Source: Rathayibacter sp. VKM Ac-2857 (GTDB lineage Bacteria; Actinomycetota; Actinomycetes; Actinomycetales; Microbacteriaceae). From it: DNA of 64,000 nt. Where the stretch lies: positions 1-64,000 of the forward strand of contig NZ_JABMLE010000005.1 in the NCBI RefSeq assembly GCF_013205025.1. The letters are read 5' to 3'. Made by a program: the position numbers and the translations under genes. Shown here one piece after another: positions 29,466-37,781 of the stretch (the first letter of the stretch is position 1; each line of letters opens with the position of its first letter). The notes beneath the pieces are model-generated. The model was given only the letters and a program-made list of their open reading frames with translations, was not told the origin of the DNA and did no database searches.

Positions 29466-32405
29466 CTACTCGGCCGTGCGGAGGAGCTGCACGGGTCCGG
29501 TCAGTCCGTGGGACCGGATCCGGGTGCTGTGGGGTGCTGGCGCCCCTCCGGTCAACGCGCTGACGATGTCGATCAACTGCGCGTAGTAGCCGCGGGCGAT
29601 GAGGCGGTTGTTCAGCGAACTGGCGACACGGACGACGATCTCGTTGGTCCCCGGGAGGAGATCCGGCGTGATGTCGACGACGGGGCGAGACGTGTCGAAG
29701 CCCCTGGCGGGGCCGGCGTTGACGGCGACCGAGCCGAGCCCGCCCTCGGTCGAGCCGAGGTCCAGGAGGATCCGTGCGCCTCGGAGATCGGACTCCTGCA
29801 GGGAGACGACGGTGGAGTAGGAGCCGACGCCCGAGACGTCGGGGCCCACTCCCGCGAGCTCGGTCCACGGCACCAGTGCCGAGCTCTCCGCCGTCAGGGA
29901 GGTGACCGCGGTCGAGGGCCGCACTTCCCGCGTCACGTAGCCCAGCCCTCGGTCCTCCGAGACGACCTCGAGTTCTCCGGCGTCCCAGCTCTCGACCGCG
30001 ATGGACCAGTCGGCCAGCTCCCGGAGGTGCGTCGGTGCACTCGCGTCCGTCTCGACCGCCGGCATCGACCGGTCGAGGGTGAGCAGTGCCGTCTCACCGG
30101 GGGCCAGCTGCACGGTGACGATCGTGCGGTCGCCGTCGACGCGTACGCCCCGGTGAGGCCGGATCTCGCCGGTCCAGGCGTCGATGCGGTGCACCGTCCC
30201 GGTTCCCGGGAGGGCGAACTCGACGGTGGTCGCCTCTCCGGTCTCGTAGAGGAAGTGGTAGGCGTAGAGGTGCAGCAGGTCGCCGTCTTCGCGGAGGCAG
30301 CTGAGGACGTCCGTGTTGTCGGCGGTGAACTCGGCGCGGCCGATCACACCGAGCCCGCGGAGGGCCGAGACCGTTTCGGACGGGTCGTCGATCCGAGCGA
30401 CGTTCGGCAGCGCCGCGAGCTCCTCGAGGACGGCGCGGAGCTCGTCGTCGCGGCCGTCCAGTCCTGGAGTGCGGGCGGCAGCGCGATCGTGCGTCCGGTA
30501 GCTGCCCGTCAGGAGCCACTTCACCTCGCTGGCGCCGTTCACGATCAGGATCCGCAGACCGGCTCTGGCCCACTCGAGGAGGCGTGCTGCGACGTCGGCC
30601 TCCAGCGTGTCCTGGTACACCAGGAGCGCCTGGTAGCCGGGCCCGTCGGGCTGGACGACGCCGTCGCCGAAAGCGACGTCGTCGTGGAGGAGGAGGCTGC
30701 CGTCGAAGAAGTCGTAGCTCCATCCGGCGTCCTGCATGCCCAGGTCCCGCCACCAGTGGTTCTGCCGGTTCCGCATCCAGCGCTGCCCGTAGGCGTCCTC
30801 GTCGGGGATGCGCTGGCCGCGCTCGTCGATCAGGGCCATGCCGACGGTGTTGTCGACGAAGTGATCGGTGCGGAGGATGCCGACGTCGACGCGGGGTCGA
30901 CCCTGGCGGAGCAGGTACTGGAACCGGCCCATCGCGTCGTTCCAGAGCGGGTAGAACTCGCTCGCCGGCTGCCGCGTGTCGAACCGCTCGGAGAACATGG
31001 ACCACATGCCCTCGTGGCCCGGCCATTCGGTGACGCCCTCTGCTCCCGCCGGGCTCGCCCAGCCGTGGAGGACCGTCTTGGTCACACCGGCCGCGAACTG
31101 CGTGGCGATGATCTGGTCGTAGAAGCGGTGGTCGAGCATGTGGTTGCGCGAGGTGGCACCGGTCTCCGACGAGTACTGCTTGCCGAACAGATGAGCGGGG
31201 CCGGCGAGCAGTCGATACCCGTCGATCTGCGATCCGAACTCGAGCGACTCCGTCTCGATGCCGTCGACCTCGGGACCGGGACGGGTCAGCTCGAACGGGA
31301 GTCCGTAGCTGATCTCGGAGCGCAGCGTGATGCCGTTCTCGTGCAGGAACGTCGCGAAGGGGCGGAGCATGCACTCGATGTAGAGGTCCGTGAGGGTCTT
31401 CACGTAGTCGAAGCGCACCTTGTCGACCGTGACGCGGTCCTGCGCCGAGGGCTCGTAGAGATAGGTGGTCCCCACCGCCATCATCTGCACGGTGCGGACG
31501 AGGAACGGCAGCCACGGAGCGATGTCGTAGCCGCGTCGTGCGCGGAACTCGTCTGCGACGGAGCGTCCCCAGAACATGCCGCCCGCACCCCAGGTGGTCA
31601 GCTCGAGGGAGTCCATGTACATCTGCGTGCGCGGGTTCTGAGCGATCTGCGCCCTGAGCTCGGGAGTGAGGACGTACTCGGTCCAGTAGTCGGTCACGGC
31701 TCTCACGCCGGCGGGGTCGAGGTAGTTGACGGTGTAGTTGACCGTCGCCGAGGGCGAGGCGGTCTGACCCGTGCCGTGCATCCGGAACGTGAACAGCCGC
31801 CAGTCCCGGCCTTCAGGAGCACTCCAGTCGAGAGCCTCCTGCTCGACCTGCTCGGTGAGGTCGAGGACCGCTCCGGCGTCCAGGGTGCCGTCCTCGAGAA
31901 CGGGCACGGCGATGACCGCGACCAGATCCTGCCGCTCCGGCGCCACCCGGTGGCCGGGGAGGGAGGCGCCCGGCCGCTCCTCATCGAGCTGGATGAGGGG
32001 GAGCGGCCCGCGTCGTCCTGCTCCACCGGCGAGGTCCTCGGCGATGAAGTCGAGCTCCTTCGCCGCAGCGTCGTGGTCGGGGTCGATCCCCGGGACGTTG
32101 GCGTTCGACCAGTTGGTGCCCGAGGTGAAGCTGACCGACATCTTCCGCCTGGTCGTCTCCTCGACGACGATCTGCGAGTCGTGGAGCCACTCCTCCGCGC
32201 CCCAGCCGTAGCGCTCGTGGTCGATCGCGCCCTCGTCCATCGCGAGGAACTCCATCCCGCCGAAACCGAGGCGGTGGGCGGCGTCGACCTCGCGGCGCAG
32301 CGTCTCGTCGGTGTGGAGGCCCTCGGCCAGCCACCATCGGATCTCGGGTCGGAACTCGATGGGCGGGTTCTGCAGGTTCGGGATGTGACGGTCGAAGCTC
32401 GACAT
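29466..32405 (-). CDS. GH106-like alpha-L-rhamnosidase
   Basis: 979 residues from ATG 32405 with GGAGGAAA close upstream. The start NPPIEFRPEIRWWLAEG and RREVDAAHRLGFGGMEFLAMDE is the N-terminal pattern of GH106 rhamnosidases. The barrel region follows with SYGLPFELTRPGPEVDGIETESLEFG, and the C-terminus (ARILLDLGSTEGGLGSVAVNAG, VRVASSLNNRLIARGYY) is a galactose-binding beta-sandwich. No signal peptide is present, so it probably acts on imported rhamnosylated glycosides. It diverges from a TetR regulator gene with a palindrome between. The assignment is by pattern; the substrate is uncertain. Confidence 0.8.
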   Translation of the reverse strand: MSSFDRHIPNLQNPPIEFRPEIRWWLAEGLHTDETLRREVDAAHRLGFGGMEFLAMDEGAIDHERYGWGAEEWLHDSQIVVEETTRRKMSVSFTSGTNWSNANVPGIDPDHDAAAKELDFIAEDLAGGAGRRGPLPLIQLDEERPGASLPGHRVAPERQDLVAVIAVPVLEDGTLDAGAVLDLTEQVEQEALDWSAPEGRDWRLFTFRMHGTGQTASPSATVNYTVNYLDPAGVRAVTDYWTEYVLTPELRAQIAQNPRTQMYMDSLELTTWGAGGMFWGRSVADEFRARRGYDIAPWLPFLVRTVQMMAVGTTYLYEPSAQDRVTVDKVRFDYVKTLTDLYIECMLRPFATFLHENGITLRSEISYGLPFELTRPGPEVDGIETESLEFGSQIDGYRLLAGPAHLFGKQYSSETGATSRNHMLDHRFYDQIIATQFAAGVTKTVLHGWASPAGAEGVTEWPGHEGMWSMFSERFDTRQPASEFYPLWNDAMGRFQYLLRQGRPRVDVGILRTDHFVDNTVGMALIDERGQRIPDEDAYGQRWMRNRQNHWWRDLGMQDAGWSYDFFDGSLLLHDDVAFGDGVVQPDGPGYQALLVYQDTLEADVAARLLEWARAGLRILIVNGASEVKWLLTGSYRTHDRAAARTPGLDGRDDELRAVLEELAALPNVARIDDPSETVSALRGLGVIGRAEFTADNTDVLSCLREDGDLLHLYAYHFLYETGEATTVEFALPGTGTVHRIDAWTGEIRPHRGVRVDGDRTIVTVQLAPGETALLTLDRSMPAVETDASAPTHLRELADWSIAVESWDAGELEVVSEDRGLGYVTREVRPSTAVTSLTAESSALVPWTELAGVGPDVSGVGSYSTVVSLQESDLRGARILLDLGSTEGGLGSVAVNAGPARGFDTSRPVVDITPDLLPGTNEIVVRVASSLNNRLIARGYYAQLIDIVSALTGGAPAPHSTRIRSHGLTGPVQLLRTAE

Positions 32406-32504
32406 GTGTTTCCTCCTTGATGGTCTGAGCGAGGCGTCGTCTGTCCGACGCGTCGCAGTCGGTGCGGATGTCCGTGGCCGGTGAAGAGCCCCGGGACGGT
32501 CGGG

Positions 32505-32696
32505 TCAGTCGGTCATCGCGTCCGCCGGTCTCCGGGGCCCGGCATCGAGGAACGGCTCGTCCTGCGGACCGCTCCGCTGGTCGCGCGTGGAAAGCACGGC
32601 GAGGGCGATGAGGACGTCCACGGCCCCGGAGCCGCCGATCGCGGCGGAGGCGACCGGCCAGGAGTGGGGACGCCGGGCGGTGGATGCTGGTGGCAT
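32505..32696 (-). CDS. Possible small membrane protein upstream of the rhamnosidase
   Basis: 63 residues from ATG 32696, with a good ribosome site GAGGAAG 9 bases upstream. Residues ~14-36 (PVASAAIGGSGAVDVLIALAVL) could span the membrane once; the rest is polar. It lies 99 bases upstream of the GH106-like start in the same direction, in the gap behind the TetR gene. No family is recognised; the frame may be chance. Confidence 0.35.
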   Translation of the reverse strand: MPPASTARRPHSWPVASAAIGGSGAVDVLIALAVLSTRDQRSGPQDEPFLDAGPRRPADAMTD

Positions 32697-32770
32697 TCGA
32701 TCTTCTTCCTCGAAGAGGCCACGCGGCTCTGCGTGGCTCGAACGGTGGGGCGAGGTCCTGTCTATCATGC

Positions 32771-32788
32771 CTACCAACATGTCGGTAG
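32771..32788. promoter_or_regulatory. Probable TetR operator
   Basis: CTACCAACATGTCGGTAG is an imperfect 18-base palindrome (one mismatched pair) 34 bases before the TetR start and upstream of the leftward rhamnosidase transcript, the usual place for a TetR-family autoregulatory site. Confidence 0.6.
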
Positions 32789-32821
32789 AACTTCGCTTCA
32801 AGCCTGTGAGAAGCTCCTACG

Positions 32822-33442
32822 GTGACAGCCACCGAAATCGCCGCGGGACCGCAGCGGATCCTCGACGCCGCCCGCGACGTGTTCGCGGAGAGCGGGTACC
32901 GAGGCGGCTCGCTGAACGAAGTCGCCAAGCGATCCGGGTACACCCGGGCAGGTCTGCTCCATCACTTCCCCAGCAAGGAGGCGATGCTCCTCGCGCTCCT
33001 CGACCTCCGGGACGAGCAGCTGGAGGCCTCCGGGATCTTCGACCCCCAGGAGGGGCTCCCGGCCCTGTTCGCCCGGCTCCCCGAGGTCATGACGGCCGTC
33101 CTCGGCGACCGGACGCTCGTGCAGCTGGCCCACATCCTGACCGCCGAGGCGGCGGACGGGCGCCATCCCGCGCGCTCCTGGGCGTTCCGGCGCCACGGCG
33201 TCCTCCGACGCCGGATCGCCGAGGCGGCGGCCCGGTCCGTCTCGAGCGGTGAGCTCCCCGCCGACGTCGACGCCGAGGCACTCGCCACGGTGATCCTCGG
33301 TGCGGTCGAGGGCATCGAGGCCCAGTGGCTCATCGACCCGGAGCTGCCTGTCGGGCGGAGTGCGGAGACACTCCTCAGACTGATCGACGCGCTCGTGGAG
33401 TCCACTCGTCCCGAGTCCGGAGCGAGCGTACGGCTGCCCTGA
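32822..33442 (+). CDS. TetR/AcrR-family regulator
   Basis: 206 residues from GTG 32822. The N-terminal HTH reads RILDAARDVFAESGYRGGSLNEVAKRSGYTRAGLLHHFPSKEAML (residues ~12-56). The C-terminal ligand domain is helical, without an assignable ligand. It is divergent from the GH106-like gene and the small frame 32505-32696, with the palindrome at 32771 between them, so it probably represses the rhamnosidase unless an inducing sugar or aglycone is present. Confidence 0.85.
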   Translation: MTATEIAAGPQRILDAARDVFAESGYRGGSLNEVAKRSGYTRAGLLHHFPSKEAMLLALLDLRDEQLEASGIFDPQEGLPALFARLPEVMTAVLGDRTLVQLAHILTAEAADGRHPARSWAFRRHGVLRRRIAEAAARSVSSGELPADVDAEALATVILGAVEGIEAQWLIDPELPVGRSAETLLRLIDALVESTRPESGASVRLP

Positions 33443-33482
33443 GCGGCGTGCACGGCCGACCCTCGTGTCGAGCGCGTCCCGA

Positions 33483-35144
33483 TCAGGGCTGCACCGGCAC
33501 CGGCAGGACGAGCCGAGAGCGCCCCAGATCCACGATCCGTGCGGAGGGGGCGAGATCGGCCGAGGAGGCCGGGTCCTGCCCCGTTCCGAGGTTGCGCTCC
33601 CATCGGGGGAAGCTGCCGCCGGCGAGGACGAGGCGGATGCGCTCCCCCGCGCGGAATTCGTGCGCCGTGGCGTCCAGCGCGAGGACGAGCGCGCCGGTCG
33701 GCGCCCCGGGATCGAGCCGGACGAAGCCCTCGGTGATGTTCCGCGAGCGTCCTCGGGGATCGACGACCGAGAGACGGGCGAAGACGTCCGCGTGGGGGTT
33801 CGAGAGCTCCTGGACGAGCTCGACCCGCGGTGCGCCGATGATCCGCAGGGGCTCGTCGAGCGGCGAGCTGGTGAAGGCGAGGACGTCGTCGCGCGCGGCG
33901 AGCGCAGAATCGTCGACCGACCCTCCGGCGGCGCTGTTCAGAGGGCCGCCGATCGACGGGGTCGGATCCTCGGGGTCGTAGAGGAAGCCCGCCCGGGAGC
34001 CCTCACCGGCCGGGTCGGCGCTGAGCTCGCCCGTCGAGTGCGGATGGAAGACGGCGTCCCGCGACGACGGCGGCCAGGACGGCATCCCGATCCACTCCTC
34101 GGCTCCGGTGACGAAAGCGCGCACGGGCGACGGCCGTCGCTCCGCGGACGAGGTGAAGTGCTCGTCGAGCCACTGCAGCGTCTCCTTGACAGTGGATCCG
34201 CCCTCCATGGGTGCGCTCTTGTGCGTCCAGGGCCCCGCCGTCATGGCGACGTCGACGCCGCGCTTCTGCAGGCGATCGACCGCCTCGATCCCCTGATCGA
34301 GGAAGAGGTCCTGCCATCCGACCTGGAGGAGGACCGGCACCTCGACGCGGTCCAGAGACTCGCTGAGGTCGTAGCCGGCCCAGTAGGGATCCGCGGGATC
34401 ACGACGGGAGATCCACTCCCGATACCAGGGTGCGCGACCGCCGAACGCCTCGGCGGCTCCTCTCTCGAGGGACAGCGTGCGCTCGAGGCGCTCATCGTCC
34501 TGCTTCCGTCGTCGCGCCTCGAGGGCCGAGCGCACGAACCCCGACTCCTGACGGAGGACGGCGAGGGTCCAGCCGAACCAGGCGTTCAGAGCGAACGCGC
34601 CGTCGCGGTGGATGTGGCGCCCGAGATCGAAGGGGGCGCACTGGATGACGCAGGTGACGAGCTCGGGTGGCGGATCCATCAGGACGGCGAACTGGGTGCA
34701 CCCGCCGTAGGAGCCTCCCGCCGTGGCGAACGTGCCGGTGAACCAGGGCTGGCGTCGCATCCAGCCGACGGTGTCCGCACCGTCCGCCGCTTCGTTCACC
34801 AGGGGCTCGAGTCGACCGCCGGAACCGAACGTGCCCCGGCACCGCGCGAGGACGACGACGTAGCCGTAGCGCGCGTACATGCTGGCGGTGAGCCCGGCGA
34901 TGAGGGGCGGCCAGCCGTAGGGCGACCGGAACAGCAGGGTGCCCTTCTGCTCACCCGCCGGGATCAGGACGTCGGCGAGGAGCTCTACGCCGTCCCGCAG
35001 GGGGATCCGCAGATCCTCGAGGGTCCTGTACCGGTGGGTCGCTCTCGGCAGCGTGAGAACGCGCGCCCCGACGGCGTCCCACAGCGCGCGCGGGACGGAT
35101 CGACGCCGCCCCGTCGGACGTGCGGACGCTGTCGTCCGCGTCAT
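33483..35144 (-). CDS. CocE/NonD-family X-Pro dipeptidyl-peptidase-like hydrolase
   Basis: 553 residues from ATG 35144 (MTRTTASARP). The frame stays open to 35378, but that stretch overlaps the operator at 35286 and lacks native character. It is an alpha/beta hydrolase with nucleophile Ser145 in GGSYGG, preceded by RCRGTFGSGG (oxyanion region). Asp and His are expected around DPYWAGYDLSE/VPVLLQVGWQD and GPWTHKS. The C-terminal jelly-roll domain (APRVELVQELSNPHADVFARLSVVDPRG) is characteristic of CocE/NonD. Substrates are esters or proline-containing peptides. It lacks a signal peptide. An operator nearly identical to the MFS gene's lies upstream. Confidence 0.82.
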   Translation of the reverse strand: MTRTTASARPTGRRRSVPRALWDAVGARVLTLPRATHRYRTLEDLRIPLRDGVELLADVLIPAGEQKGTLLFRSPYGWPPLIAGLTASMYARYGYVVVLARCRGTFGSGGRLEPLVNEAADGADTVGWMRRQPWFTGTFATAGGSYGGCTQFAVLMDPPPELVTCVIQCAPFDLGRHIHRDGAFALNAWFGWTLAVLRQESGFVRSALEARRRKQDDERLERTLSLERGAAEAFGGRAPWYREWISRRDPADPYWAGYDLSESLDRVEVPVLLQVGWQDLFLDQGIEAVDRLQKRGVDVAMTAGPWTHKSAPMEGGSTVKETLQWLDEHFTSSAERRPSPVRAFVTGAEEWIGMPSWPPSSRDAVFHPHSTGELSADPAGEGSRAGFLYDPEDPTPSIGGPLNSAAGGSVDDSALAARDDVLAFTSSPLDEPLRIIGAPRVELVQELSNPHADVFARLSVVDPRGRSRNITEGFVRLDPGAPTGALVLALDATAHEFRAGERIRLVLAGGSFPRWERNLGTGQDPASSADLAPSARIVDLGRSRLVLPVPVQP

Positions 35145-35285
35145 CGGACGGCGCTCTCGAACCCGGGCCGCAGGATCCGACCGCACGTGCGCCTCGGGCT
35201 GCCCGCGGTCGTCCACCCCGGGGAGACAGGACTCGTCATCGAAGCGCCAATCGTCGTCATCTGAAGAAAGAGATCCGACCGCAGC

Positions 35286-35302
35286 ATTCCGATTAACAGA
35301 AT
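35286..35302 (-). promoter_or_regulatory. Operator of the RTTYCG-n5-CGRAAY type before the CocE gene
   Basis: ATTCCGATTAACAGAAT. The 36 bases from 35286 match those from 39149 upstream of the MFS gene at 29 positions, including a downstream TTGCG-CAGT-GGAA part. The same palindrome pattern precedes the GH35-like and iclR genes. Confidence 0.6.
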
Positions 35303-35409
35303 TAGTTTGCGTCAGTAGGAACACCTCGACGCTAGCGCACTCGGGCCGAGCAGCCAACGGCTCCGCATCGAGGGGCATCGAGCACCGGCGGGCCGTACGG
35401 ACGGATCGA

Positions 35410-35904
35410 TCAGACCCGACCGCGCAACGGAGCCGTCCACGGCTCGCCGAAGATGAGCTGCGTGCGACAGTGCGCGACCTGCGGTAGGGCCAGGATCTTG
35501 TCGATGATCAAGGTCTGGAGCTCGGTGCTGTCGGCGACGGCGACATGGACGAGGTAGTCCTCGCTGCCACTGACGTTGTACAGGGCGAGGGTCTCGGGCA
35601 TCGCGAGGGCTCTCCGCACGAAGTCGTTGGCCGTGTCGCGCGCGTGCGGACGGATCTGGATGCCGAGGAACGCCTGCTCCGCTCTGCCGAGCAGACTCGG
35701 CAGCACATGCGCACGGGTCGCGACGATCGTCCCGTTGCGGCGCATCCGCCTGATCCTCTCGAGGCACGTGCTCGGCGCCACCCCCACCCGAGCCGCGACG
35801 TCCTTGTTCGGCGTGGTCGCATCGACCTGGAGAACTTCGAGGATCGCCCAGTCCACCGAATCCAGTTCGGATGTCGCAACAGTCTTCTTTCCAGATTCCA
35901 CCAT
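35410..35904 (-). CDS. Lrp/AsnC-family regulator
   Basis: 164 residues. The HTH is LDSVDWAILEVLQVDATTPNKDVAARVGVAPSTCLERIRRMRRNGTIV (residues ~14-60), followed by the RAM effector domain (AFLGIQIRPHARD, LYNVSGSEDYLVHVAVADSTELQTLI, VAHCRTQLIF). Members sense amino acids. It diverges from a LysE-type exporter gene 64 bases away, the classical LysG/Lrp-exporter pairing, so it probably activates that exporter when its amino acid accumulates. Confidence 0.86.
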   Translation of the reverse strand: MVESGKKTVATSELDSVDWAILEVLQVDATTPNKDVAARVGVAPSTCLERIRRMRRNGTIVATRAHVLPSLLGRAEQAFLGIQIRPHARDTANDFVRRALAMPETLALYNVSGSEDYLVHVAVADSTELQTLIIDKILALPQVAHCRTQLIFGEPWTAPLRGRV

Positions 35905-35968
35905 GCGGGCACAGTAGCGAATCGACTTCCTAGTGTTACCCCCGGACGGACTTCGAACGGGAGAAGGA

Positions 35969-36601
35969 ATGGACGCTCAGGACTGGGCTGCTTTCGCGGG
36001 CGCACTGCTGGTGGCCCTGGCGATGCCCGGCCCCGACCTCGTGCTCGTCGTCCACTCCGCGAGCCGGAGCGTCCGGGAGGGAGCACGGACCGCGGCCGGG
36101 ATCGTCACCGGCCTGGCGATGCACGCGGGGCTCGCCGCCGCGGGGGCGACCGCCCTTCTCGTCTCGGCGCCGGGAGCCCTGACCGTCGTCCGACTGGTCG
36201 GGGCCGGCGTCCTGCTCTGGCTGGGCGGGAGCATGCTCCGTGCCGCCTGCGGGCCACCCACCGCGAACGACGTCGTCCACCGGATGCACGGCGGCTTCGT
36301 CCGCGGGCTGATCACGAACGCGACCAACCCGAAGGCGCTGCTGTTCTTCGCGGCGATCCTCCCCTCGTTCATCGGGGCCGGCGATGGCGCGCAGTGGCGC
36401 ACCCTCGTGCTGTGCGCGACCGTCGTGCTCGGAGCAGGCGTCTGGTGGGGGGCCGCGATCGGGGTGGTGCGGAGGATCGGAGTGCATCGCTCGGCGACGG
36501 CCGATCGGGTGATCACCCGTCTCGGCGCAGTCGCACTGCTGGTCATCGGCACCGGCCTCCTCATCGGGTCGATCGACTCCCTCCTCCCCCCGAGATCCTG
36601 A
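35969..36601 (+). CDS. LysE/RhtB-family amino-acid exporter
   Basis: 210 residues from ATG 35969 with GAGAAGG at 35961-35967. There are six hydrophobic segments; the N-terminal signature is LLVALAMPGPDLVLVVHSASRSVREGARTAAGIVTGLAMH and the conserved loop is FVRGLITNATNPKALLFFAAILPSFI. It exports amino acids or homoserine-type compounds. It is divergent from the Lrp regulator and followed by a cysteine-synthase-like gene, so the exported substrate may be a sulfur or small neutral amino acid; this is inferred. Confidence 0.86.
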   Translation: MDAQDWAAFAGALLVALAMPGPDLVLVVHSASRSVREGARTAAGIVTGLAMHAGLAAAGATALLVSAPGALTVVRLVGAGVLLWLGGSMLRAACGPPTANDVVHRMHGGFVRGLITNATNPKALLFFAAILPSFIGAGDGAQWRTLVLCATVVLGAGVWWGAAIGVVRRIGVHRSATADRVITRLGAVALLVIGTGLLIGSIDSLLPPRS

Positions 36602-36677
36602 TCACCTCCGACCCCGAGCGGAACCGACCGCAGAAGCCCCGCCCGGCCCCGGCCCGGCGACTCACGAAGGAGACACC

Positions 36678-36785
36678 ATGACACCCACCCGCCTCCCCGA
36701 GCAGGAGCGCTGCGCGCGCATGCGACGCCCTCCGTCGAGCACTCCCCGCTGGAGCGTCGTCCGCCGAGCCGGAGCCGCGTCATGA
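36678..36785 (+). CDS. Small leader ORF translationally coupled to the cysteine-synthase-like gene
   Basis: 35 codons, from ATG 36678 with a strong AAGGAG site six bases upstream, to a TGA that overlaps the ATG of the next gene (ATGA). The peptide is basic and contains a single Cys (QERCARMRR). Short coupled leaders often control the following gene by attenuation or by making its start accessible. Whether the peptide itself matters is unknown. It is too short for a family call. Confidence 0.5.
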   Translation: MTPTRLPEQERCARMRRPPSSTPRWSVVRRAGAAS

Positions 36786-37741
36786 GCGCCGGCGTCGTCG
36801 ACTCCCTGCTGGCCACCATCGGCGACACCCCACTGCTCCGGCTGCGGCATCTCGTGCCGGAGGGAGCGGCGCAGGTGCTCGTGAAGATCGAGGGGGTCAA
36901 CCCCACCGGGAGCTACAAGGACCGCATGGCCCTGGCCATCATCGAGGGGGCGGAGCGCCGCGGCACCCTCCGACCCGGACAACGGGTCGTGGAGTACTCG
37001 GGCGGCAGCACCGGCTCCTCCCTCGCGTACGTCTGCGCGGTCATGGGCCACCCCTGCACCATCGTCACGTCGGACACGTTCGCGCAGGAGAAGATCCGGA
37101 CCATGCGGGCGTTCGGCGCCGATGTCGTGATCGTGCCGAGCGAGGGCGGTCTGATCACCGCGGCCCTCTTCGACCGGATGCGCGAGGCGACGCGGAAGCT
37201 GGTGCTCGAGCACGGCGCCTTCTGGACCGATCAGTTCCACAACACCGACGCGCTCCTCGGCTACGACGTGCTCGGCCGCGAACTGGTCGAGCAGACCCGG
37301 AGCAGCGGCCTCGAGATCGACGCCTTCTGCGCCGCCGTCGGAACCGCCGGGATGCTCGCCGGAGTGTCCCGCACCCTGAAGGACCGGATCCCGGGGGTCG
37401 GGATCACGGCGCTGGAGCCGACGACATCGCCGATGCTCAGCACCGGCCGGGCAGGACCGCACCACGTCGAAGGCATCGCCACGGGCATCGTGCCGCCCCT
37501 GCTGCCTCGGGATCTGCGCGACAGCGTCCTGACCGTGGACGAGGCGGCCGCCCGCGATCTGGCGCTGCCCCTCGCCCGTCGCGAAGGGGTCTTCGCCGGG
37601 ACGTCCACCGCGGTCAACATCCTCGGCGCCCTCCGACTGGCGGAGGAGCTCGGTGCGGGGCGGACCGTGGCCACTGTGGCGTGCGACACCGGTCTCAAGT
37701 ACCTCGCGGGCGACCTCTACGACCTCCGCTCCGACCGGTGA
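36782..37741 (+). CDS. PLP-dependent cysteine-synthase/cystathionine-beta-synthase-like enzyme
   Basis: 319 residues of fold type II. The PLP lysine is Lys46 in NPTGSYKDRMA, the phosphate loop is SGGSTGSSLAYVC, and EPTTSPMLS and GIATGIVPPLL match the O-acetylserine sulfhydrylase group. The family makes cysteine or related beta-substituted alanines from an activated serine. The usual GNTG loop is changed to GGSTG, so the donor may differ from O-acetylserine. It starts inside the stop of a 35-codon leader and follows the LysE exporter gene. Confidence 0.85.
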   Translation: MSAGVVDSLLATIGDTPLLRLRHLVPEGAAQVLVKIEGVNPTGSYKDRMALAIIEGAERRGTLRPGQRVVEYSGGSTGSSLAYVCAVMGHPCTIVTSDTFAQEKIRTMRAFGADVVIVPSEGGLITAALFDRMREATRKLVLEHGAFWTDQFHNTDALLGYDVLGRELVEQTRSSGLEIDAFCAAVGTAGMLAGVSRTLKDRIPGVGITALEPTTSPMLSTGRAGPHHVEGIATGIVPPLLPRDLRDSVLTVDEAAARDLALPLARREGVFAGTSTAVNILGALRLAEELGAGRTVATVACDTGLKYLAGDLYDLRSDR

Positions 37742-37781
37742 TCGAGACCGGGAGGTGCCGTGCACGCGGTGGTCGATCGGG

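Noticed and set aside
28614-32420. 1268-codon rightward frame through the rhamnosidase
   Set aside because: It is antisense to the GH106-like gene, with low-complexity composition and no motif; it also crosses two terminator hairpins.
33465-35264. Long rightward frame antisense to the CocE hydrolase
   Set aside because: Shadow of a gene with clear serine-hydrolase motifs; no family signal of its own.
35145-35378. N-terminal extension of the CocE hydrolase to 35378
   Set aside because: The extra 78 residues lack native character and the stretch contains the operator at 35286 shared with the MFS promoter; the start at 35144 leaves the hydrolase fold complete.
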